A DNA stretch of 9,337 nucleotides from Ignavibacteria bacterium UBA4661 (GTDB lineage Bacteria > Bacteroidota > Ignavibacteria > Kapaibacteriales > UBA4661). A program made the position numbers and the translations under genes. Within the stretch, counting starts at the first letter, position 1; the number at the start of each line of letters is the position of its first letter. The stretch lies in contig DHLT01000131.1 in NCBI GenBank assembly GCA_002405405.1, positions 1 to 9,337 of the forward strand. The letters are read 5' to 3'. The notes beneath the pieces are model-generated. The model searched no databases. It was not told where the DNA came from and saw only the letters and a list, made by a program, of their open reading frames with translations. This document shows positions 1 through 6,785 of the stretch, piece after piece.

Positions 1-103
1 TAAGAAAATCCATAGTAAGGCAGAAATGAGAAACTACAGAGCAAAAAGAGAAAAAATAAACTGCAAAGAAGACAAGAATGCAGAAAATACAAATTCACCA
101 ACA

Positions 104-117
104 AACATAATTATGTT
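104..117. repeat. 14-bp perfect palindrome upstream of ssrA
   Basis: The half site AACATAA at 104-110 is followed directly by its reverse complement TTATGTT at 111-117, with no spacer. It lies about 95 bp upstream of the tmRNA 5' end in A-rich DNA that holds no convincing gene on either strand. A spacer-free palindrome of this size could be a regulator site, but in AT-rich DNA it can also occur by chance. No regulator can be named. Confidence 0.35.
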
Positions 118-172
118 GCACGAAGATTTATCAAACTATTTGCTTTGGTTATCATATTTTAGCGATAGTTCT

Positions 173-201
173 TTGATGATTGTTAGTGCAATCACTGTCA
201 T
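173..201 (+). promoter_or_regulatory. possible ssrA promoter
   Basis: A TTGATG hexamer at 173-178 and a TGTCAT hexamer at 196-201 are separated by 17 bp. The second hexamer ends 9 bp before the predicted tmRNA 5' end at 211. Each is only a partial match to the sigma70 consensus (TTGACA, TATAAT). The call rests mainly on the spacing and the distance to a well-defined RNA start. Primary sigma factors in Bacteroidota often use a different -7 element, so the real promoter may be read differently. Confidence 0.3.
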
Positions 202-210
202 CATTGTCCT

Positions 211-577
211 GGGGACGTACCGGCTTCGACGGGATATGTTACAGATGTACGATGCGTGTCGTGCTCAGTTCGGTATGCACGTTAATTCAACCGACAAATC
301 CTAAGTGGCGACACTTACCAATACCGCATGGCAGCTTAATTTAAGTCTGTTGTGTGTGCTGATGCTTTTGTGCTTATCCGAAAGTTTATCAGCATCGCTT
401 AGATAAGATAGCATGGCCGTTTTTCGGTAGATATCCATGCGAACTTTTTTACTGATACGTGTTTCTCCCCTGTCGTTTGGGAAAAGAAATGCCGACAATT
501 CAAAAAAACGACTACATGCGTAGTAAGCGTACACTGCACTATTTCGGACACGGGTTCAACTCCCGTCGTCTCCACAC
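211..577 (+). ncRNA. ssrA: transfer-messenger RNA (tmRNA, ssrA)
   Basis: tmRNA acts with SmpB to rescue ribosomes stalled on mRNAs lacking a stop codon and adds a degradation tag to the nascent peptide. The 5' end GGGGACG (211-217) pairs with CGTCTCC (567-573) to form a seven-pair acceptor stem with one G-U pair. The hallmark D-region GGCTTCGACGGGAT follows. The T arm is complete: stem ACGGG 550-554, loop TTCAACT 555-561, stem CCCGT 562-566. A long-range P2 helix is visible, TGTACG 246-251 with CGTACA 528-533, extended by CAG/CTG. The tag frame lies between these parts. The discriminator is A574. Bases 575-577 read CAC rather than CCA, so the 3' CCA must be added after transcription. This is a single-piece, normal-length tmRNA, not a permuted two-piece form. 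Confidence 0.96.
307..339 (+). other. tmRNA tag-peptide reading frame (GDTYQYRMAA)
   Basis: This is the short message frame inside the tmRNA. Reading back from the TAA at 337-339 gives Gly-Asp-Thr-Tyr-Gln-Tyr-Arg-Met-Ala-Ala. The resume codon is taken as GGC at 307-309, preceded by AAGT, which resembles the usual context before the resume codon. The aromatic middle and the hydrophobic Met-Ala-Ala end fit a proteolysis tag recognised by ClpXP-type proteases. The ending resembles the green sulfur bacterial tag (ADDYSYAMAA, from memory) more than the LAA end common in Proteobacteria. The stop codon and C-terminal residues are firm. The exact resume codon is inferred. Confidence 0.8.
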
Positions 578-634
578 ATTGTAATATTCATTGTCATGCT
601 TTGCATACCACTTGAGTAGTACAACAATAATAAG

Positions 635-689
635 ATCCTCTTTACTCTTTGGGGTCGCATAACCCCAAAATGCAAAGAGGATTTTTTTT
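635..689 (+). terminator. Rho-independent terminator of ssrA, probably shared with the nad operon
   Basis: A two-tier hairpin is followed by a run of eight T. The outer stem is ATCCTCTTT 635-643 with AAAGAGGAT 674-682. A small internal loop separates it from an inner stem TTTGGGGT 648-655 with ACCCCAAA 662-669, and the apical loop is 656-661. It sits about 60 bp after the tmRNA end. Read on the minus strand, the same hairpin begins 32 bp after the nadB stop codon and is followed by a moderately T-rich stretch (TTATTATTGTTGT). It may therefore also end the convergent nad transcript, less strongly. Confidence 0.88.
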
Positions 690-714
690 GCTACTCAGCC
701 CTCATAAATTGCCC

Positions 715-2319
715 TTACACTTGATGACCGTCAATACGGAAGTGACAACCTCTACTCGTATGATTATGTCGAGCAGCAACAGCAACTGTAATTGCCGTAT
801 CAAGTGCATTACGAAGTCCGACTAAAGCATCACTAAGTCGATATTGTCGATAAAAAGTCTCAACTTCATTTTGAAGTTTATAAAGTTGTCGCACAGCGCG
901 GGCAAGCCTCTCCTCACTACGCACCAAACCAACATAATACCACATGATGTTTTGAATTGTTTGCATATCACATTGGATGAGGGCTATATCGGCAATACTC
1001 TCGCCGCGCGATTGCCATGCCGGAATTTTTGAACACAATGTTCTCAAATGTTCATGTTCTTGCTCATGAAAAGATAATGTTGACAGAATAGACTGTGCCG
1101 AGCGATTGCCCCATACGAGACCTTCAAGCTATGATGTCGAAGCTAGTCGATTTGCTCCGTGTAACCCCGTACAAGCAACTTCACCAATTGCATACAACTG
1201 CATGATATCTGTTGCACCATATTCATCCGTTCGTATGCCTCCACAAGAATAGTGTGCGGCAGGTGTAACAGGAATCGGCTCACGAGTACAGTCCACACCA
1301 AATTTCAAACATGTAGCATAAATCGTCGGAAATCTTTCGCGGATAGCATCAGCAGACATGGCACTCTGCAAATCCAAATAGACAAACTCAGTATCTGTGC
1401 GCTCCATCTCGCTATGAATAGCACGAGCAACAACATCGCGCGGTGCTAGCTCCATCTGCACCGGCGCATAATGTGCCATAAAACGTTCATCATGAAAGTT
1501 TTTCAAGAGTGCGCCTTCACCTCTTACCGCTTCGCTAATTAAGAAGCCCTCTGCTCCAACTATGGCAAGTGATGTCGGATGAAATTGCACATACTCCATA
1601 TTTATGATGTGAGCACCGGCTCGTTTTGCCATAGCAATGCCATCGCCTCGTGCACCTACAGGATTCGTTGTATGTCGAAAAACCTGACCTATGCCTCCTG
1701 TAGCAAGAATAGTACGGCTGGCAACAATCGTTGATACTGCACCATCTTCTGTAAGAACATAAGCACCATGACAGGTAATGGGTTGATAAGCATCCAGGGG
1801 ATCATGTGAATGATGTGGAAATGTAATCAAATCAACCGCTGTTGCTGAACGGAGAATATGTACATTAGGATAGCTTGACAACAACCCATGCAAACCACGA
1901 ATGATAGCAGCTCCGGTAGTATCACCAACGTGTAAAATACGGCGATGTGTATGTGCTGCTTCTTGCCCCCATGCTAAATCGCCTTCGGCAGTACTATCAA
2001 ACTGCACAGCTCCAGAAGCGATCTAAATATCATGCAATAGCGCCGGTCCTTCCTCTGCAAGTATGCGTGCTGCACGGAGATTTGTTGCCCCTGCACCAGC
2101 CCGAACAATATCATGCACCAAAGTTTCAACATCATCATCTGAAAATGTATTGCGTGATACAATTCCACCCTGCGCATAAAGCGTGTTCGATTCTGTTGGT
2201 TCAAAATCGCGCGTAACAATTGTAATCCGACACGATGAATGCTTCGCTAATTGAAGTGCCGCCGTGGCACCAGCAATACCACACCCGATGATCAAAACAT
2301 CCGTGAGAATTGACTTCAT
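715..2319 (-). pseudogene. nadB: L-aspartate oxidase, interrupted by two in-frame TAG codons
   Basis: NadB is an FAD enzyme that oxidises L-aspartate to iminoaspartate, the substrate of NadA. Read through, the frame has 534 codons before a TAA stop, close to the family's usual length. It has TAG at codon 99 (2025-2023) and codon 397 (1131-1129). No frame shift is needed. Family motifs occur in order: FAD-binding GCGIAG (12-17), SNTLYAQGGI (44-53), HTHRR (123-127), ATGGIGQVF (206-214), QFHPTSL (245-251), LAPRDVVARA (291-300), HYSCGGI (356-362) and GLHGANRLAS (385-394). The catalytic His247, Arg294 and His356 appear kept. The motif LLEGLVFG expected after residue 396 reads TAG then LEGLVWG, so the second stop replaces a leucine. 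It follows nadA by 6 bp. A protein ending at codon 98 would lack all catalytic residues, and a restart at the GTG of codon 105 would lack the dinucleotide-binding start. Most likely a recently inactivated gene or a sequence error; suppression is possible. Confidence 0.88.
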
Positions 2320-2325
2320 ATATTA

Positions 2326-3393
2326 TTATCCAATGTCTAACATACGCTGAACGGCACGATGTGCTTTAATCCGAATATCTTCCGGTATTTCAATCACATG
2401 TTTCATTTCTTGCAATGACCATAAAACATTTTCTAGCGAAATTTCTGCCATGTGCGGGCAACGCACACTGCACAAACGCAGCATTTCTGTAGCTGGGTTA
2501 GAGGACGCAATATTCTCACCCATTGAGCATTCCGTAAGAAGCAGAATACGCTTGGCAGTAGTGTTTTGCACATACTTAATCATTGCCGCTGTACTCCCTG
2601 ACATATCGGAAGCAGCAACGACTTCAGGCTTACATTCTGGATGAGCAAGCACGACCACATCAGGATAATCATGACGAACACTATTGATGTCCTCAACCGA
2701 AAATTGATCGTGAACTTCACAGCGACCATTCCATCCGATAAAGCTATTCTGTACAGCTTCAGTACGTGCTTGTCCTGCAGTCAATGCCGTTGGGATAATA
2801 ATATGCTTTCCGGTTTCTTTAGCAATATTCGAAGCAAGATATTCATCAGGCAAAAAGATAATAGTATCGCTTTTCAGTGATTCAACGACTTTTCGTGCAT
2901 TACCTGATGTACAACAAATATCCGTTTCCGCTTTTACGTCAGCATAGGTATTGATATAGGTTACCACAGGTACGCCCGGGTAGCGTGCTTTCAAAGCACG
3001 AACATCACTGGCAGTGATGGAAGAAGCTAGAGAGCAACCGGCACGCGATGGCAGTAAGACTGTTTTCTCAGGATTTAAAATCTTAGCTGTTTCAGCCATA
3101 AACTCTACGCCACAGAAGACAATAACATCAGCTGTAACGGTGGTTGCGTAACGACTTAATTCAAGAGAATCGCCTACAAAATCCGGTACAGAGTGATACA
3201 AGGTTGAAGCCATATAATTGTGTGCCAATATTACCGCATTTCGTTCGCGCTTAAGCTTATGAATTTGTTCAGCAACTATGGCTTTTTCATATAATACCAT
3301 TTCAGGAATAGCATCACCAAGTTTGATTTTGAGATGAGCGAAAAGATCGTCTTTTGTTGGATTATCGGGCAGTGTATTTTGAACAATACTCAT
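2326..3393 (-). CDS. nadA: quinolinate synthase A
   Basis: NadA condenses iminoaspartate with dihydroxyacetone phosphate to quinolinate in the cytoplasm, using an oxygen-sensitive [4Fe-4S] cluster. The 355-residue protein is complete. Visible family motifs are ILAHNYM (55-61), GDSLELSR (74-81), FMAETAKIL (98-106), AGCSLA (118-123), CCTSGNA (160-166), GRCEVHDQF (223-231), HPECKPEV (251-258), SGSTAAMIKY (265-274), TECSMGENI (287-295) and CPHM (312-315). By comparison with E. coli NadA as I recall it, the cluster ligands should be Cys120, Cys225 and Cys312. The gene lies 40 bp after nadC and 6 bp before nadB on the same strand, so the three are very likely one transcript. No strong Shine-Dalgarno sequence precedes the ATG, only an A/T-rich stretch. 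Unlike its neighbour nadB, the frame is intact. Confidence 0.97.
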   Translation of the reverse strand: MSIVQNTLPDNPTKDDLFAHLKIKLGDAIPEMVLYEKAIVAEQIHKLKRERNAVILAHNYMASTLYHSVPDFVGDSLELSRYATTVTADVIVFCGVEFMAETAKILNPEKTVLLPSRAGCSLASSITASDVRALKARYPGVPVVTYINTYADVKAETDICCTSGNARKVVESLKSDTIIFLPDEYLASNIAKETGKHIIIPTALTAGQARTEAVQNSFIGWNGRCEVHDQFSVEDINSVRHDYPDVVVLAHPECKPEVVAASDMSGSTAAMIKYVQNTTAKRILLLTECSMGENIASSNPATEMLRLCSVRCPHMAEISLENVLWSLQEMKHVIEIPEDIRIKAHRAVQRMLDIG

Positions 3394-3433
3394 ACAAGTA
3401 CAATAAAAAATGAAAAAGAAACATCATGGATAA

Positions 3434-4288
3434 CTAAGCTGTATATTTCATACTTCGATCAAAGCAAGGAGCTGAGTGTGTTATAGCACCAACAGAAATA
3501 AAATCAACACCTGTTTCAGCAATTGCGCGTACTGTTGCAAGCGATACATTCCCCGATGCCTCGAGAGGAATACGCTTTTCAACCATTGTGACCGCAGAGC
3601 GCATCATCTCAAGCGACATATTATCCAGCATCATACGTTGTACAGCGAACTGAACTGATATATCTAATGTCTCTTGAACATCTTGTAAAGTACGGCATTC
3701 AACCTCGATATTGATTTCGGGATATGACAAACGAGCAGATTGTACTGCTTTTGTAATTGAACCAACGGCATCGATATGATTGTCTTTAATAAGAATCATG
3801 TCAAACAATCCTATACGATGATTCATGCCGCCGCCACATACAACTGCATATTTATCGAGGAGCCGTAAGCCCGGAGCTGTTTTACGGGTATCAAGAATGC
3901 GTGCATCTGTGCCCTGAATGGCATCAACATAATGCCGTGTTATAGTAGCAATACCCGACATACGCCCCATAAAATTCAGCATGGTACGCTCTGCTACCAA
4001 CTGAGTATGAGCTGAACCCTCCATTGACAGCAATACATCACCATGTGACACTTGCTCACCATCATGTTTATATGTTTCAACATGCACAGATCCATAATGC
4101 GATGCACATAACTCAAGCACTCTTTGCGCAACCTGAAGACCACACAGTATACCGCTTTGCTTAGCAATAATCACGGATTGAATCTGCAACGATGCAGGTA
4201 CTGTGGAAAGCGTTGTTGCGTCGCCCGTTCCAATATCTTCTTCTAAGGCTGATCGAATGAGTACATCAAGTGCTGGCTGGTTCATCAT
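3434..4288 (-). CDS. nadC: nicotinate-nucleotide pyrophosphorylase (carboxylating), quinolinate phosphoribosyltransferase
   Basis: NadC converts quinolinate and PRPP to nicotinate mononucleotide with loss of CO2, the step after NadA. The 284-residue length is normal. Motifs in order: EEDIGTGDAT (16-25) in the N-terminal alpha/beta sandwich, ERTMLNFMGRMSGIAT (100-115), DTRKTAPGLR (133-142), GGGMNHRIGLFD (152-163), LIKDNH (166-171), EVECRT (195-200), LDNM (221-224), EASGNV (243-248) and SVGAITHSA (265-273). The Arg, Lys, His, Glu and Asp residues that bind PRPP and quinolinate are in place. The start is a double ATG, and 4285 is equally possible. The gene ends in TAG right after the expected C-terminus, which shows that TAG works as a normal stop here. 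It is the first gene of the nadC-nadA-nadB operon and is divergent from the gene at 4484. I saw no convincing promoter or NAD-responsive operator upstream. Confidence 0.97.
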   Translation of the reverse strand: MMNQPALDVLIRSALEEDIGTGDATTLSTVPASLQIQSVIIAKQSGILCGLQVAQRVLELCASHYGSVHVETYKHDGEQVSHGDVLLSMEGSAHTQLVAERTMLNFMGRMSGIATITRHYVDAIQGTDARILDTRKTAPGLRLLDKYAVVCGGGMNHRIGLFDMILIKDNHIDAVGSITKAVQSARLSYPEINIEVECRTLQDVQETLDISVQFAVQRMMLDNMSLEMMRSAVTMVEKRIPLEASGNVSLATVRAIAETGVDFISVGAITHSAPCFDRSMKYTA

Positions 4289-4470
4289 ATAATACTAGAT
4301 GTCAAAAAAATATCTCTAAGAAAGCGAAAAATGAGTGCAAACATCGTGAAAATTTGAGTTATGAATTCTTTATTCTGATGTAATGTTTTCTTCACACATT
4401 GGTAATGCTCTGCTCACAGGACAATAAGACATTGCGGTTCTCTAATTCTTTTTCGTTCTATCGTATTGCA
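4289..4470. other. divergent intergenic region between nadC and the secreted protein gene
   Basis: This AT-rich stretch must hold the start signals for both the leftward nad operon and the rightward gene at 4484. I could not identify a confident promoter on either strand. The closest plus-strand candidate is TTGAGT near 4354 with TGTAAT near 4379, but the spacing is long (about 19 bp). On the minus strand a TTGACA lies only about 15 bp before the nadC ATG, too close to serve as a -35 box for that start. No clear inverted repeat stands out. Confidence 0.5.
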
Positions 4471-4476
4471 AGGGAG
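4471..4476 (+). promoter_or_regulatory. Shine-Dalgarno site fixing the start at 4484
   Basis: AGGGAG lies 7 bp before the ATG at 4484-4486. This favours that ATG over the in-frame TTG at 4466, which would place the site inside the gene and put five extra residues and a start Met ahead of a typical signal peptide. Confidence 0.75.
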
Positions 4477-4483
4477 CAATCGT

Positions 4484-6379
4484 ATGAAACTGTTTATTTC
4501 AATGGTATATGCAAGTGTCATGTTGGTGTTTATCGCCGCATCTGTACAAGCGCAAGGCTTTGGTATGCGTCTTTTGGGGAAATATAGCACAGGTATTTAT
4601 AATGCAGGTGGTGCCGAAATTACTGCTTTTGATGCTGTCAATCGCACTTTATACTTAGTCAATGCAGAAGCGGCTCAAATCCGTGTTCTTGATCTCTCAA
4701 CGCCTACCCTACCTCGTTTGGTCTCGACGGTGAATCTTTCACAATTTGGTTCGGGTGTCAATAGTGTTGCTGTGCGCAATGGTATAGCAGCCATTGCCGT
4801 AGAACGCCGTATCCCCGGCTCTGCATTGGCAGATAATGCCCAAGATAGCGGACGTGTAGTTTTTATTAATGCTCAAGGAGTTACATTAGCTTCTGTTACC
4901 GTTGGAGCATTGCCCGACATGCTTACCTTCACACCCGATGGTCGGTTTGTTCTTGTAGCAAATGAGGGCGAACCATCGCAAAATTATCTTAATGACCCTG
5001 AAGGATCTGTAAGCATTATCACAATTCCAAGCGATATTCAAACTCTTAACCAAAATAATGTTCGCTTTGCTCGATTCAATGATTTTAATATCGGTGGCAG
5101 TCGTCGGGCAGAGTTACGCGATTCGTCTCTCTTGCATCTTCCTTCTCCCTCCACTATTGCGACAACATTAGCACAAAATCTTGAGCCGGAGTACATTACT
5201 GTCTCCTCTGATTCACAAACAGCTTATGTCACACTGCAAGAAGCAAATGCATTAGCAATCATTGATATTGCTACGGCTCGTGTAACTTCAATTCGTTCAC
5301 TCGGATTTAAGAATCATAATATCGTTGGTAATGGCTTTGATGCAAGTGATAATGGTACAGCAATTTCAATTATACCACGCCCGGTGCTTGGTATGTATCA
5401 GCCTGACGCAATTGCATCTTTGACCCGTAACAATGAAACTTTTCTTCTCACGGCTAATGAAGGTGATACTCGCGAATACACTGCCTATAGCGAAGTAGCA
5501 CGAGTAAGTACACTGCGATTAGATACAACAAAATTTCAAAGTGTTACAACACTTACGCTTGCAACAAATCTTGGTCGCTTAAATGTCACGAATGCTCGTG
5601 GCGATAATAATCGAGATGGCTTGTATGATTCACTCTTCTCCATCGGTGCACGATCTTTTTCTGTGTGGAATAGTGATGGAACCCTTGTGTGGGATAGCGG
5701 CGATCAACTTGAACAGATTGTTAATACACTCCTACCAACAAATTTTAACGCAAATCATACTGCGAATGCTCCCAAAAACCGAAGCGATGATAAGGGTCCC
5801 GAACCCGAAGGTATTGTTGTCGGTCAAGTTGGTGATAGTGTGTATGCCTTTATCGGCTTGGAACGTATGAGCGGAATAATTATCTATAATGTTACCAATC
5901 CACGACAGCCACGCTATGTGATGTATTATAACCCACGCAATTTTACCATTGCTCCTGGTACGGGAACATTGAATACTGTTGGCGATTTAGGTCCGGAAGG
6001 TATTGAATTTGTTTCCGCCGCTAATAGCCCGACCGGCAGACCAATGCTGATTGTTGCCTATGAAATCAGTGGTACGGTGTCTGTATACGATTTGGATACA
6101 CGCACAACATCGGTGCGAACATTAGCCGATGGTGGCATCAAAATGATGACACTCGGCAATAACATGTTTCAGTTTCAAGCACCTCGAGTCAACTCTCTAC
6201 CCTATGAGTTGAAAATTATTTCCCTGCAAGGATCAATTATTGAACATAGTTCTTACACGAATGCAGAAGCATTAAATCAATATGTGGTCGATTTGCAAAA
6301 ACAATCATCAGGCATGTACCTTTTGCAATTAGCACAGGGTGCGAATGTGTACAAAACAAAAGTTACCGTCGTTCGTTAA
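4484..6379 (+). CDS. secreted choice-of-anchor I family beta-propeller protein with type IX sorting domain
   Basis: The 631-residue protein starts with a signal peptide (1-24, cleavage likely after VQAQ) and then has repeated beta-blade segments. The signature pattern fits the choice-of-anchor I family: ANEGEP near 159-164, PEYITVS with YVTLQEANALAIID (248-261), LTANEGDTREY (322-332), an acidic calcium-loop-like DNNRDGLYD (374-382), WDSGDQLE (403-410), PEPEGIVVG (439-447) and LGPEGIEF (502-509). The last 80 or so residues (from about 550) resemble a por/type IX secretion C-terminal sorting domain: YELKIISLQG, then VVDLQKQSSGMYLLQL, then a basic KTKVTVVR end. The inferred route is Sec export and type IX secretion to the cell surface, with the tail cleaved. 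Some family members are annotated as phosphatase- or esterase-like, but I see no catalytic motif that settles an activity. The gene stands alone between the divergent nad operon and its own terminator. Confidence 0.9.
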   Translation: MKLFISMVYASVMLVFIAASVQAQGFGMRLLGKYSTGIYNAGGAEITAFDAVNRTLYLVNAEAAQIRVLDLSTPTLPRLVSTVNLSQFGSGVNSVAVRNGIAAIAVERRIPGSALADNAQDSGRVVFINAQGVTLASVTVGALPDMLTFTPDGRFVLVANEGEPSQNYLNDPEGSVSIITIPSDIQTLNQNNVRFARFNDFNIGGSRRAELRDSSLLHLPSPSTIATTLAQNLEPEYITVSSDSQTAYVTLQEANALAIIDIATARVTSIRSLGFKNHNIVGNGFDASDNGTAISIIPRPVLGMYQPDAIASLTRNNETFLLTANEGDTREYTAYSEVARVSTLRLDTTKFQSVTTLTLATNLGRLNVTNARGDNNRDGLYDSLFSIGARSFSVWNSDGTLVWDSGDQLEQIVNTLLPTNFNANHTANAPKNRSDDKGPEPEGIVVGQVGDSVYAFIGLERMSGIIIYNVTNPRQPRYVMYYNPRNFTIAPGTGTLNTVGDLGPEGIEFVSAANSPTGRPMLIVAYEISGTVSVYDLDTRTTSVRTLADGGIKMMTLGNNMFQFQAPRVNSLPYELKIISLQGSIIEHSSYTNAEALNQYVVDLQKQSSGMYLLQLAQGANVYKTKVTVVR

Positions 6380-6404
6380 TCAGTCCAATTCGTCGTTCTT
6401 GTTG

Positions 6405-6435
6405 AAAAAGGAGTACTCGTTTGGGTACTCCTTTT
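6405..6435 (+). terminator. Rho-independent terminator after the secreted protein gene
   Basis: An 11-bp perfect stem, AAAAGGAGTAC at 6406-6416 with GTACTCCTTTT at 6425-6435, encloses an 8-base loop. It begins 26 bp after the stop codon. The T run is short (four T, then GTGT), and the A run on the other side gives some activity on the minus strand as well. Confidence 0.85.
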
Positions 6436-6714
6436 GTGTATTACTCCTCTCCGTACTACTTGCTTTGTTTTGTTTAAATGTGGAAAAATATATTCTGCAT
6501 GGTTCAATGAAAACTTGCTTCACCTGTCATCATCCAGTATTTTAAAGCATTGGTTTTAAAAAAAATTTCACTTATACCACATAAATCATGCATTGCACAC
6601 GTAGCATATATTGAAAAACATGTGTTGCACATGCGCATAGCCCCTAATAGCCAAAAAATTTTAATGTTCGCCTGCAATGGATCTTCATCCCATTAAATCG
6701 CTGTTATCAATCAC
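6436..6714. other. non-coding spacer before the TonB receptor gene
   Basis: With the promoter and leader, the gene-free stretch runs from 6380 to 6785. No open frame in it has a family-like sequence. The frame running to 6545 is out of phase with the upstream gene and is low-complexity after the terminator. The region is AT-rich, with A and T runs near 6558-6570 and 6655-6662. The only structured element I see is the inverted repeat at 6619-6633 with a related half site at 6593-6599. Confidence 0.55.
6619..6633. repeat. inverted repeat, candidate operator upstream of the TonB receptor gene
   Basis: CATGTG (6619-6624) and CACATG (6628-6633) form a perfect six-base inverted repeat around TTG. 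The core TTGCACA (6625-6631) also occurs at 6593-6599, exactly 32 bp away, about three helical turns on the same face of the DNA. The pair lies about 80-120 bp upstream of the putative -35 box of the receptor gene. Such spacing fits a regulator binding site, but the regulator is unknown and chance is possible. Confidence 0.35.
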
Positions 6715-6742
6715 TTGAAACAGACACTCACAAAGGTAGAAT
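6715..6742 (+). promoter_or_regulatory. putative sigma70-like promoter of the TonB receptor gene
   Basis: TTGAAA (6715-6720) and TAGAAT (6737-6742) each match five of six consensus positions and are 16 bp apart. Transcription would start near 6749, giving a leader of roughly 37 bases before the ATG at 6786. The leader has no clear Shine-Dalgarno sequence, which is common in Bacteroidota-like genomes. Confidence 0.5.
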
Positions 6743-6785
6743 ACTTCGTTTTCTGCCATTTTTCTCATTTCTCATTCGTATTTGT

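Noticed and set aside
26..304. 92-codon plus-strand open frame at the left end
   Set aside because: It runs about 90 bases into the tmRNA, has low-complexity Lys/Asn-rich sequence from A-rich DNA, resembles no family I know and has no ribosome binding site.
301..534. 77-codon minus-strand open frame
   Set aside because: It lies entirely inside the tmRNA gene, whose structure explains this sequence.
541..577. tRNA-like 3' half that could be read as a separate tRNA
   Set aside because: Its acceptor strand pairs with 211-217, so it is the 3' end of the tmRNA and has no anticodon arm of its own.
715..2319. Three separate small genes in place of nadB
   Set aside because: The three open pieces are in the same frame, separated by single TAG codons, and together make one full-length NadB with continuous motifs.
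3434..3436. Genome-wide reassignment of TAG to leucine as the default explanation
   Set aside because: nadC ends in TAG exactly where the NadC family normally ends, and reading through would extend it out of frame into nadA. Partial suppression remains possible but simple reassignment is not supported by this window.
4466..4483. TTG at 4466 as the start of the secreted protein
   Set aside because: AGGGAG at 4471-4476 is well placed for the ATG at 4484, and the signal peptide begins naturally there.
6339..6545. 68-codon plus-strand open frame across the end of the secreted protein gene
   Set aside because: It overlaps the real gene in another frame, runs through the terminator hairpin, and has a composition typical of AT-rich non-coding DNA.
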